This document shows positions 1 to 10,525 of a DNA stretch of 64,000 bases, in pieces. The stretch is from Pleurostoma richardsiae (Eukaryota; Ascomycota; Sordariomycetes; Calosphaeriales; Pleurostomataceae). The stretch is taken from contig JANBVO010000049.1 of assembly GCA_030052745.1 (NCBI GenBank), positions 1-64,000 of the forward strand, read 5' to 3'. How positions within the stretch are numbered: position 1 is the first letter of the stretch; each line of letters begins with the position of its first letter. A program made the position numbers and the translations under genes. A model generated the notes under the pieces. The model made no database searches and was not told where the DNA came from. It saw only the letters and a program-made list of their open reading frames with translations.

Positions 1-2602
1 GGCCGCCGCCGCAGAGACGGTGGCGTCATCGTCCGTGACTGGCAGGTTCGGGCGGATGAGGTCGTACGGGTCGCCGTCGCCGATGGGGATGTAGTCGATC
101 GGGGCGGGCGGAGATGGGGGGCTCGGCGGGGACGGAGGGCTGGGCGCCGCAGGCACAGCCCCGACCGGCACGTACGACCCCTGCTCCAGGTCGACCCACG
201 TCGGGTCCAGGATGCGCAGCACGGTCGTGCCGCTCGTGGACGCCGTCTCCAGCTGCATCATGTCCTTGGGGGCGAGCGCGGCCGCCGAGCCCGCCAGGGA
301 CTTGTCGAAGACGGGCAGCAGGTCGAAGGCGATCTTGCCCGAGGTCGTGTGGAGCAGCGTCTTCGAGCTGATGGCTAGCGCGCCCTTGATGGTGGCCGAC
401 GTGCTAGAGACGTCGACGCGGTAGTCCCGCGGGGGGATGACGGCCTCGGCGCTGATGAAGCTCATGCCCTCCTGGGCGGCTTGCTGCTCGGCCAGGATCC
501 CCTTCGCCTTGTGCACCGGCTCCCAGACCTCGACGGTGCCCGACATCGACTTGACGTACAGGCTGGCGGGTGCGGGGTCGGTCTCGGAGACGGCCTTCGG
601 CTCGACACCGGCCCTGATGGTTCCCGAGATGGTCTCGATGCCGAGATAGTCGTACAGAGGCCAGAGGCCGCTAATAGACGCCGACGTCGTCTTGACCTCG
701 ATGTAGCGGGACTTGAGGCTGAAGGACTCCGGCGCGGCGGTGTGGATCATCTCCTCGATCTTGTTCTTGCCGTTGGTAGCCGCCACGATTCTGCCGACCA
801 CGGTGCGGAAGCGCGCATAGTCCGTGAGCTCGATGGCCAGGTTATCGAGCAGGAGGATGCCGAGATGCACATTCTCGACACTGAGGCTGTCGAGCGCGCC
901 TTCTGCTGGCACCCAGACGGTGGCGCGTATGTGAACACAGGGCCACAGTTTGGTGTCGGGCCACGACACGCTGCGCGGCACTACGACCTTCAGCTCCTGA
1001 ATCCTTCCGTCCCATTCAACGTTTATCGAGAGGAGGTCATCATTAGTAACGGTTTGCAGGACTATGGAGGGCCCGGGGGTGCCGTCGCCGACCCGGCGGA
1101 AGATGACATCGCCGCTGACGCGCACGTCCTGGTTGTGCGATCCGCTTTCCTTTCCGATATCTTGGATGAAGGTCAGGTTGCGGCCACGGGAGAAGTCGAC
1201 GTCAAACTTCGTCTCGCGCTCGTTGACCTTTTCTTTCTTGCAGTAGTGGGTTCGCTCCCACTCCAGCCCACCGTCGTCGTAGGGAGGATAGGTGACAGGG
1301 ACATCACCATCGCCGCCATTGTCCGGGGTTCCTGGATCACCTACTGCGGGCACTTTGCTACCAGGAGGAGTAAAGGGCTCCTTCGGCTTCTGTTTCAAGT
1401 CAACTTCACGGCCACGTGACGACATGATATGTGTGAGGAAAGGTGCTTGAGGTGAGGTAGACGTAGGTACAGGTCCCTCGCAGAGTTGCTACGTATCAGG
1501 GCTTTGGTTGCCTTCAGGGAAAGGCGGACCGCGTAGCGGAGCGAGTGTATGTATAGTATAGTGGCTTGAGGTCGAGCCTCATATACCTAAGCCATGATGA
1601 AGGGGGTACATGTTGAGAGACGGCAAGAGATGTCTGGTGTGAAAGGAGACGTAAGCTTCTTACCTCATCGCGTACACTACCGATCGAGCTGACGAGGAAT
1701 CCTATGGTGACTCCCAGGAGGAGCAGGCCGAGGAAGATCATCCTACAGTTTCTCCAGTTGAGGAACGGCAGGCGACGCCTCACACGCTCCCTCCAGACGG
1801 GAGTAGCGTAGTTCAGCCCGTCATTGGGGCCGCCCATGCTCTGGGGCTGGTTGGCCAGCAGGCCTTGGGCTTCTTCGGGACGGCCCATGGTGGCAGCGGG
1901 CTGTGAGAAGGTCCTGTAGTCTCTGGAAGGCCCAGGTGAGGTTGAGCTGGTCGTGGGCGAAGTGGGGGAAGGGGTGTAAGCAGGCGGCGCTTCGTTCGGA
2001 GTAGAGAAGAGGGAGGACCTCTCGGAGTATAAGGTGCCGCTCCGACGTGAGCGGCTGGGGTAGGAGGTTGAGGAAGCCGTGTAGTTATTATAGTAGGGGT
2101 GGTGGTGTGATGGTTGGTTAGACGAGACCGCAGAAGATGATCTCGTATGCTCTGGTGTGTACCTAGAGAAGCTTCCCCGTCCAGACAAGGCAGCAGGAGG
2201 TGTGTCTCTCGACAAGGAGGCCGAGGGTTGCGGGCTATTTAAACGCGCGTTCTGCTCCCTCTCCTCGCGAGCCTCTCGGGCCTTGCTGTCGGCCGTACTG
2301 CCTTGCTCCAGTGACGGATCAGAGACCCAGACATCGGGAACGTGGGGAACTTGTGATGACGCCGCAGAAGCATACGACGTAGTTGTCGGGATATGGGCCG
2401 CGTGCCACGCGTGTGTGGTTTGCGACGGCGACCAACTCGCTCCCTCGGACCGGCCAAAGTAGCCGTCACTGGGCGAGAGTGCCTGAGGGTCGTCCTCCAC
2501 ATCCTCGTCGGCGTGTCCCGCGCCCGCTTGGCGGCGCAGCGGATCGTCAATTGGCTCGCCGTCTGAGGCGTCCATTGAGTACATGTTGTCAGAGTACGGC
2601 AT
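1..2602 (-). CDS. single-pass membrane protein with Ser/Pro-rich cytosolic half and beta-rich outer half (3' end beyond window)
   Basis: Two exons are visible: 2602-1664 and about 1488-1, reading open to the window edge, so at least 809 residues. I chose the ATG at 2602 because the frame upstream offers only TTG codons. Residues 1 to about 285 are low complexity, rich in Ser, Pro, Tyr and acidic residues. One hydrophobic helix (about 288-308) follows a basic stretch, which suggests a type II topology. The outer part has repeated short beta-like units rich in 'TTSGKI/STSATI/SGTI' patterns, reminiscent of DUF4097-type adhesin-like repeats, and then a Pro/Ser tail. The donor at 1663 (GTAAGA) is clear. 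The acceptor is less certain: 1489 is the best of several in-frame choices. Function is not recognised; a cell-surface role is inference. Confidence 0.72.
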
Positions 2603-4088
2603 GGTTCGAAACAGCTTGGCGGGCCGCCGCAACAATGCGTGAAACTATTCGCCCCAGTGCCAAGCAGAGATCTTGTTCCAGAACCCAGTGAGGCTCCGTC
2701 CACTATGGCCCAAAGCACAATCGATCCACTCCCGTAACGACCGACCTTAGCGGCCAGCACTTGCGTAGATTGTTGATGATGAACAACACTGGTGATGATG
2801 AATCGAGTTTACGAATAGCACCACGACGACTCAGCAGAGGAAGAAAAAAAGGAAGAAACGAAAGAGGAAAGTACTTAGGCACTGGCAGTACTTTTCTTGT
2901 CATGAGCTTCCTGCAGCAGGACGGGAGGGCTCACCATCGTGCGGGGCAGCCTCGTCAGCTATGAATGGCGAGACCGAGAACGATTTCTTGATAACTTTGA
3001 TAGCAGAAGAGGTACCGGATGTGCCAGGCACCAGTCGGCGTGCTGCGTGAGGGCGTGTGGTTCCATCAGTGCTGAGCCAGTGCCGTGACATGAGCGAATA
3101 ACAGATGCCGCATTCTGCAAAGCGCCTGGGCAAGACGAGTAGCCACCGATGCTATCGGCACCACAGCCGAGCTTCACCGCAACAGGAAGCTGGTAAGGAT
3201 CGAGTTGCGCTGACGCCTTTCCGCAGCACTCTTAGTTGGCGGAACCAAGGCGAAGGATTGGGCCAGAGGACCAATATCCGGCCGAGATTACCTTGGAGCC
3301 GGCCCAGAAGGACTCCTGCCCACGCCGCATTTTCGTCTCTTGCGTCGCCGCACTTGAGCCCCGCCGATTTGTTCCAGAAGCGGGTGAGGAGATGCAGGTG
3401 GGAAACGGTAGCGGAGGGGTTGCAGAGCAGCGTGATTGGCTACGCCCGGGCGAAGGCAGGTAAATCGGCTGCAGGACTTACGAATGCCTTCGACCCTGCG
3501 GACGTATGCAATGACGACTCAGTGCTGCTGGTGCCGTGATGTCCTAAGCTGCAAGAAGAAAAGGATGTTCTTCCCAGCATGGCGCTATTGTAGGCATCGA
3601 CGCCGAGATGACGACGATTGGCACTTTAAGTTATTAGGTAGGTTCCGGAGCACTCCGTCTCCATTAAGCTTAATGCCTCTCTCGCAATCTTATTCTCACG
3701 TTTCAGAGACTGTCGTCGGCAGCCGGCTACACAGTAGACAGTCTCAATGCGTAATATCGTCTTGATTGGCTGTCTCAGCAGCTCTATACAGGTAGGAAGT
3801 CCTTTGTTACCTTCCTCGCGACAACACTTAAGATACACCGCATCAGTCCCCGAGGGAATATTCGCGTCGTGTTCTCCTCTGGTATCTTCACTGTCTTATG
3901 TCCGCCCATGCAACGCCAGCCAAGGAGCAAAAGCCTGTAGCCAATATGATCCGCCTGTCTTCAAAAACGCCGGTGCAATGCCTTCTACAAAGTGATTTCA
4001 TCCCGTCAGTGGGTTCAGCTCGAGTGCCCTCTCCGGGCGGTGTCTCCTCCCTTCGGTATCGTGTCGCAGTTGTGGGTGGTGAGAGCCT
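2603..4088. other. intergenic, no gene seen
   Basis: About 1.5 kb between the start of the membrane-protein gene and the 3' end of the mitochondrial carrier gene, both on the minus strand. Open frames here are short and overlap one another on both strands without recognisable protein features. It presumably holds the promoter of the former and the 3' UTR of the latter. Confidence 0.6.
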
Positions 4089-6701
4089 TCAGTGAAGGCT
4101 GAGGAACTTCTTCGAGTTCTCGTACACCACCCAAGTGATGCTCAGGGCCGGAGCCACCTTGAGCAAGTTGGGCGTAAGCCCCTTGTACATGCCGCGGACA
4201 CCCTCATTCCGGATGGTCCTCGTTGCGACGTCCCAAATGCCCGTGTATGTGGGTGGGTGCATCACGGTGCCTTGGGTTTGGAGGCGGGTTCGGAGGACGT
4301 TGAGCGGATAGACGACGGTGGCTCCGAAAGCTCCAGAGGTGGCTCCGATGACGCCGGTCACCAGGTTGCCAGGTTTGGCATCCTCTTCGTGGATGCCGTA
4401 GTATCTAGCCTTGTAGCGCGTAAAGGTGTTCTTCAGGAACTCGAACGTGCCCATATCAATGGCGCTGTAGGGGAACATGCCCACCAGTCCCATGGTGACA
4501 CCACGGTAGGCTGTCCGAACACCGCCAATGGCATACATCTTCTTGGCAGTCTGCACAATCAAAGCGTTACCAGTCAGGCCGCCTTCCACGGTCTCGCACT
4601 GGAGTCTAGCTTTCGGTTAGAACATAATATATTTAATCTGGAGAAGGATCCCTGGAGAAGGAACGCATACCGAAACTTCAGGGTGTCGAGAGGATATACA
4701 CAGAATCTAGAGAGACGTGTTAAATAAGCTCGAAGTGGGCGGAAAGAAGGGGAGCTGACTGTGCAATCATGCCAGCAACACCGCCTGCGACAAACTTGGA
4801 GTATGGGTTGATATCCGTGGGGTCGCCATGACCTTCAAGGTTTGCCAGAGTACGTTTCGCAGCTTCATACGAGCCGAACTGATAAGACGTATTAGCGCTA
4901 GCTGAAGAGTAAACAATGCTGAGAGCGTAAATATCTATGGTGACAAACCTTGATGGCAGTCTCGGGCATAATCTTCACCACATTGAGACCGTTTCCTAAG
5001 GAGGAGATTAGTACATTAACTACGCCGGGCGAAGCTATTGAATGGTCAAAAGTGAGACGGAGCTGTTGATAATTCATACCTGCGAAAAAGGTGCGAAAGC
5101 CGCCAGTCTTCCAGAGATCCATGACAGCAGAGCTAATAGGCCTGCTGGCTTTCTGCAGAGCCACGAGAGGATGACCGTGCTTTGCGGCATCAAGACTCTT
5201 GTTTGTGACAGCCTTCGTATTGACGAGCAGGTAAACCTTGAGACGGTCGAAAGGAGCAGTCGCCGTCCGGGAGATACCACCAGCAAGTGCTCCCGCGACA
5301 AAATAACCTGGTTCAGGCAGGTACTGCGTCAGTCTAAATTTCGCAGTCTGTTCTGTCTTGAGGAAGTCAAGTGGGTGATCGTGGATGTCTCCCCAGTCCT
5401 GGTCGCTCTCGGTGATCGTCTCGGTTCTGCTGCTGGTGCCCTCGTGCATCGCGGTGTGACTCTGGTACATCCCCGCCATCCTCTCTGTCGCTTCACGCTC
5501 TGATATCGGAAGACCTGAAGTTTGCCGCCGTGAAGATACGAAAGAATGTTGTTCTGACGTTGAAGAGGCAGCCGCTCTCGAAGGTGAGGGTGATCGTGAA
5601 GGTGACGGCGGAGGTGAGGATGAACGAGGGTAAGGTTGGTCCGGAGGGGTAGGTTGGGCAAGCCTCAAGATAGAACCAAAAAGTGCTTGGAGAAGGAAGC
5701 CAGTCGTACCTAGACCCTCGAGCGTTTCCTCACTGACCATTGAGTCACCCTCTGCGTTCAGAGTGGCTATGGATGAATAGAACGATAGCGCAGCCGCGAG
5801 AGGGGAGCCGCCGTCATGGGGCATAAACAGCAGAAAGTCACTTTTTGCACATTATTAGCACACCATCTCACTCTGAAAAAATAGTGAAGTCCAATGCAAC
5901 AAAAGAAAGTACGGAGAAAGGTCTAACTGAACGTCCCAAAGAAAACTCAGGCATGTAGACAAGCTAGTAGCCTGTGTGAAGCAGTCATCTGGCATCCGCC
6001 ATCATGCAATCTCCAATAACCATCCCGTTACGGCACAGAACAGGTACGCCCCTCAAAGACAACGGCAGGACGTGGGACATGCAGTTAACAAATAGAGTGG
6101 GACTTACCGCCATTCATCAAAGCTTATGTAGCCGTCGTTGTTCATGTCGATCTCGTCGAAAAAGCCATTGAGCCTCCGCGACGGCACAGCAATTCCAGAC
6201 CTCCCAAACGCAGCACAGAGCTCATCTCTGTTCAGTTTGCCGTCGTGGTCACGATCAATGGACTTGAAGAGGAGAAGGAGCTGCCGCTCTGCGGCCTCCA
6301 TGAAGGTTCGAAATTCTGGAGGCGCCACGGTTCAGTACCACACCTGATATTTCCGAACCATACAATATGGACAAACCACGGACCTGCAAACTGGATCTTG
6401 CCATCGCCATTCTTATCGACCATTTTTACGATCTCCTTGAGCATATCGTCGGCATTTTTCATAGCTGCTCGGCAGTCAGCAAAGCTGCGAGACGGAGACC
6501 CGCGCGCTCTGGGGAGAGACAGGGAGGGCAATGCTGACGATGGTCGATCTTCCGCAACCCCCTCTGCAGACCTCTAAGGTCCAGCTCGCCCGTGCCCTGG
6601 GGGTCCAGCTTCCTCCATAGCTCCTCGACCCTCTTGTCGCGCTGGTTCTGGGACTCCCGCCATTCCACCTCGACCTCGGTGACCACATCGTCGATCGTCA
6701 T
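4089..6701 (-). CDS. EF-hand calcium-dependent mitochondrial carrier (SCaMC/Sal1 type)
   Basis: Eight exons: 6701-6539, 6464-6384, 6315-6108, 5840-5080, 4995-4949, 4878-4760, 4706-4671 and 4605-4089, giving 643 residues with every phase consistent. The N-terminal regulatory half has four EF-hand loops. Loops 2 (DKNGDGKIQFAE), 3 (DRDHDGKLNRDE) and 4 (DMNNDGYISFDE) are canonical; the first (DPQGTGELDLRG) lacks key acidic ligands. A Ser/Pro-rich linker follows, then three mitochondrial carrier repeats; signatures visible include APFDRLK, PETAIK, YPLDTLKFR and YPLNVLRTR. Family members exchange ATP-Mg for phosphate across the inner mitochondrial membrane in response to cytosolic calcium. Exon 7 is only 36 bp. 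The intron-1 donor is GTCAGC, as is that of intron 6, which is weaker than usual. The yeast counterpart is Sal1. Confidence 0.93.
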
Positions 6702-7314
6702 TGCCGGCCACGCGTAGCATCGCAGGGCGGGGACGGGCCAAAACGGAGACGCAACGGCGGGATTGCGGTGGACGGGAGACCCGTTCACTGGTTGAAAAGA
6801 GCTCTATCAATGATCGCTATGAGTGTGTCATCTTCGTGTGCAGCTCCTGGGGGCCCTCCGGTGTTCGTGCAGACAGGAATTGTCTCGTGGTTTCGAGGAA
6901 GAAGTTGCAGAAGGCCTGCAAATGCACGACGATGATGATCTCGGCCCTTCACAAAGCACCGTTGGTCCGCTGCGTACATGGGCTCCACCTGCGGCTGGCT
7001 GGCTCTGGCACTGATAAAGCTTGAATGGACTGGGACTGGGAAACCGGTGACGCCAGGGTGGGCTCCAGCGATTCAATTCTTTCTTCCCTCATTTGCCGAC
7101 GTCTTCCGCCGCCACTTTCCAGCAACCAATGGGTGGTGGTCAGCCACACAGCCTTGTAAGCCACAGCAGCTGATATTATCACCTCTCAGCCTTGTCTGTC
7201 GACTTCCCCTCCTCAGGCGCCGGCCGCGACCAACGGAGCATCTTACGGCTCAAGTCTCAATGCCGGCTCGAACACCTTGACGGGCGGCTCAATCGCCGCG
7301 GAGCGTCACACAGG
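6702..7314. promoter_or_regulatory. divergent promoter between carrier and SSN8 genes
   Basis: 613 bp between two divergent start codons. No credible coding sequence lies inside. It must hold the promoters and 5' leaders of both genes. I see no obvious TATA box near either start. Confidence 0.6.
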
Positions 7315-8513
7315 ATGGCGGCGAACTACTGGGAGTCGACGCAGCGGAAGCACTGGCTCTTCACCAAGGAAGAGCTGGCTGCCATGCGGCAGAAACTCGA
7401 GGACGAGGATCCGGGTCTCGTCCAGATGTTCACGCTACCGCAGCCAAGGCACTTGAACATCTACTTCAACCAGCGTATGTTACTGCTACACAGTCGAGGC
7501 ACTTACAGATTGACAATGGCTGAGCCAATGCGACGGGACAGAGATCAACCGGCTCGGAAAGCGGCTCGGAGTCCGGCAGCAGGCCATGGCCACCGCCCAG
7601 GTCTACATCAAGCGCTTCTACAGCAAGGTCGAGATCAGACGGACGAACCCATACCTGGTCCTCACCACCGCGGTGTATCTGGCGTGCAAGATGGAGGAGT
7701 GCCCCCAGCACATTAGGATGGTCGTGCAAGAGGCGCGACAGCTGTGGGCTGGTGAGCACCCGCCAGTGACGGCCCCCCCTATTTTCCTCTGTCCTCTCCT
7801 ATTAGGTCTGGTTGGGAAGATGGCGGTCGTCGGAAAGCCCTCAGTGTAAGCTGACGGGATGCGTCCCTTTCCAAGCAGATTTCCATTCCCTCGAGACGTC
7901 CAAGCTGGGCGAGTGCGAGTTCTTCCTCATCTCCGAGATGCACTCACAACTCATCGTCCACCAACCTTACCGGACCCTGACCTCGCTGCAGAGCGACTTC
8001 TCCCTGTCTCAGGACGAGCTCGCGCTCGCCTGGTCCGTCATCAACGACCACTACATGACCGACCTTCCGCTTCTTTACCCCCCTCATACTATAGCTTTGA
8101 CAGCGGTGCTGCTGGCCCTCGTCCTCCGACCACCGAGCGGTCAGAACAGTCAAGCCAGCGCAGCTGCCGCCATCGGAAGCGCCTCCAGCATGGGAGGCAT
8201 GGCCAACGCTGCGTCCTTCCTAGCGCAGGCGCAGGTTCATGCCAGCCAGGGCTCGCAGACTCCCGGTGGAGCGGGCTCACAGCAGCAGCAGGCAGGGGGC
8301 GGGGCAAATGGCAAGGAGAAAGCGACAGACGCACGGCTCAATAAGGTCCAGCGCTTCGCAGTCTGGCTTGCCGAGAGCAACGTCGACATTGAGGCCATGG
8401 TCGACTGCACTCAGGAGCTCATCGCCTTCTATGAATGTCATGAGCAGTATAACGATAAACTGACCAGGGAGCAAATCATACGATTTGTCAAGGCGAGGGG
8501 CCTGGACAAGTGA
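7315..8513 (+). CDS. ssn8: cyclin C, RNA polymerase II holoenzyme cyclin-like subunit (Mediator CDK8 module)
   Basis: Three exons, 7315-7474, 7542-7751 and 7879-8513, encode 334 residues. The N-terminus ([14 protein letters not shown]) and the cyclin box with '[15 protein letters not shown]' and '[13 protein letters not shown]' are typical of cyclin C/Ssn8. A second cyclin fold follows, with '[17 protein letters not shown]', and a Gly/Gln/Ala-rich insert sits near residues 215-270. The protein pairs with the Srb10/CDK8 kinase to phosphorylate the polymerase II CTD and specific transcription factors, in the nucleus. An in-frame TTG lies upstream, but the ATG at 7315 matches the family start. 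The 5' neighbour is divergent. Identification is firm; the low-complexity insert is a common fungal elaboration. Confidence 0.95.
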
Positions 8514-9355
8514 TCCTCAGGAGCTGTCTGCAGCTCCAGGCCGAGATTATAAGAATCTCGACTTCTCATGCCATCTGCCTCACACCATGGGCTGATACTT
8601 GAAGGAAGGGGCACAAAGCATGACTATGAGCCCCCGGACGGGGAACATACGCATAACCTGAGATTGCATCCAGTAAGTCAATTTATTCATTATGCTACCG
8701 CCCTCCGCTGGCGGCCAGCTGATGTTCATAGGTGCAACAACCCCAATGAGAACAGCCCAGATTGCGCTATATTCCCAAGACGAGCGTAGCACAAAGACAT
8801 CTGCAATGACAAGCAGATAGCGGGTCGGGCAAGTAGCTAGCGACAGACCGGTGGCGTTAAAGCCAGCGAGAAACTGAGATACTCGGAATAAGGAGAGTAG
8901 AACACGAGGTAAACATCAAAGCCGTCCACCGTATAAGGTCAATAAACGCCGCACAGCGCTCAGTCACAACATCTCGATCTTGGCTTCATTATGCTTTCCT
9001 GTGCCCTTTAAATTAATGATAGCATTCTCATCTTGACTCACCCATTGAGCTATCTCACCAACCTAGGTACGGAAACTACAGTATTCTCACCGTCTCCATC
9101 CTTGTTAAAGAGATCGAAGAAACTACGAATGCGCAGGACGTACAGTGTTGTCTCTTGACGCAGGCTTAATTTTAATGATACTGGAGCCTCTGTCACGTAG
9201 GGCGTAAGTCAGAGGAACCAGACAAAATCTCAGCAATTACTAGCCATAGGGAAGAATTCAGTCAACGGGCAAGTTGCATGAGTGATACTCAGGGCGAACC
9301 CCTATTGTCCGGCATAGGCTAGCCATACAGACATTTCCCACCTTTCCCACTCATC
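8514..9355. other. convergent intergenic region, no gene seen
   Basis: 842 bp between the stop codons of SSN8 (+) and the dioxygenase (-). It is relatively AT-rich, without a convincing reading frame or structured RNA. It probably contains both 3' UTRs. Confidence 0.6.
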
Positions 9356-10525
9356 TCACGATGCCGCAACGGCCGTCGGTGCCACCGTCTGCGGCTGCGG
9401 CTGCGACTGCTTCAACCAGCTCTGCGGCCCAGGCATCTCCTCCCCGACCCTGTTGAGGCCCCACGCCTCGGCTCCGTCGTCATGGACCGTCGTCCGCCTC
9501 ATATCCCGCCCAAACCTGCCCTCGAAACTTCCCCCCGCCGCGCGGTGCAGCGTGCACCGGTTATCCCAGATCACCATGTCCCCCGGTTGCTCCCACCCCA
9601 CGCTGACCCGGTACTCCTCCCTGCTGGCATGCGCGTTCAGCGCCTCCACCAGCGCCGCTGACTCCTCCTCTCCCAGCGCCTCGGCGCCCGGCGCCCGCCT
9701 CTCAAGATGGTGCATGTGCGCACCCACGTACAGCACCATCCTCCCCGACGGCTCGTGCAGCTGCGCCACGCGGTGAAGCGCCATCGGCGCCTCCGCGGGG
9801 TCCACGTCCGCGAAGTAGGCCGGCGACCCCAGCTTCCGCGACTGCGCCAGGCAGTGCGCGCCCGCGTACCCGCCCGCCAGCAGCTCCGCCCTCGTCCCCG
9901 CCGGCAGGCCGTCCCACGCGGCGCGGGTGTCGCAGAACTCGGTGTCGCCGCCGGTGCCGGGGGGCGGGATGGCCACCGCGCGGAGCAGCGAGTACGACGC
10001 GCGCCGCGGGTTGAAGCTGCTGTCGGAGTGGAAGAGGCCGTTGCCGCGGCCCGCGTGGGCGCGGGGCGAGTCCCGGTCCAGCAGCTGCCCGGCGTCGTCC
10101 AGGTTGCCGGCGTCGAAGAGCTCCGCGTGGGCGTACCGCAGCTTGCGGCCCCCCTGGAGGTACCGCTTCACGTTGTCCAGGTCGCCGAGGCGCTGGGAGA
10201 AGGCGACGTGCGCGTCGTCGGTGAGGCCTGTGTTGCGGAAGACGCAGACGCCGTACTGGGGCAAAGGGGGCGCGTGTTACCGGCTGAGAAGCTGATAAGG
10301 GGGGAAGGGGTTACGGGGCCAATGGAGAGCAGGTAAAGGGGGGCATAGAGGATGGCGTAAAAAGGAAGTGTTTCCGCTCACCTTGGCCATGGCAGCCTTG
10401 ATTTCTTCGAGCTGCTCATCGGTCACATTGCTCCAGTCGACGCCCTCGACCTCTGCCGCGAAGGTCGGGTGGAGCTCGCGGACCTTGAGAGTCTTGAAAG
10501 GGGTGTCCTGAATTACTCCTGTCAT
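9356..10525 (-). CDS. TfdA/TauD-family Fe(II)/2-oxoglutarate dioxygenase
   Basis: Two exons, 10525-10382 and 10255-9356, encode 347 residues. The frame is joined phase 0 across a 126-bp intron (GTGAGC...CCCAG). The fold is marked by the HxD iron-binding motif in 'LFHSDSSF' (about H124 and D126), the distal histidine in 'CTLHRA' (about H285), and the 2-oxoglutarate-binding arginine in 'RDMRRTTVHDDG' (about R301). Enzymes of this class hydroxylate small carboxylates or sulfonates, such as taurine or aryloxyacetates, using oxygen and 2-oxoglutarate. The actual substrate cannot be told from sequence. A Gln/Pro-rich tail of about 20 residues ends the protein. Exon 2 is very GC-rich at third positions. 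No transporter or pathway partner lies beside it, so a catabolic or detoxifying role is inference. Confidence 0.9.

Noticed and set aside
481-1419. Plus-strand 312-codon frame at the left end
   Set aside because: It is the antisense shadow of the membrane-protein exon, whose minus frame is open across the whole region and protein-like.
3105-3539. Plus-strand 144-codon frame in the first intergenic gap
   Set aside because: No recognisable features, and several overlapping frames of similar quality.
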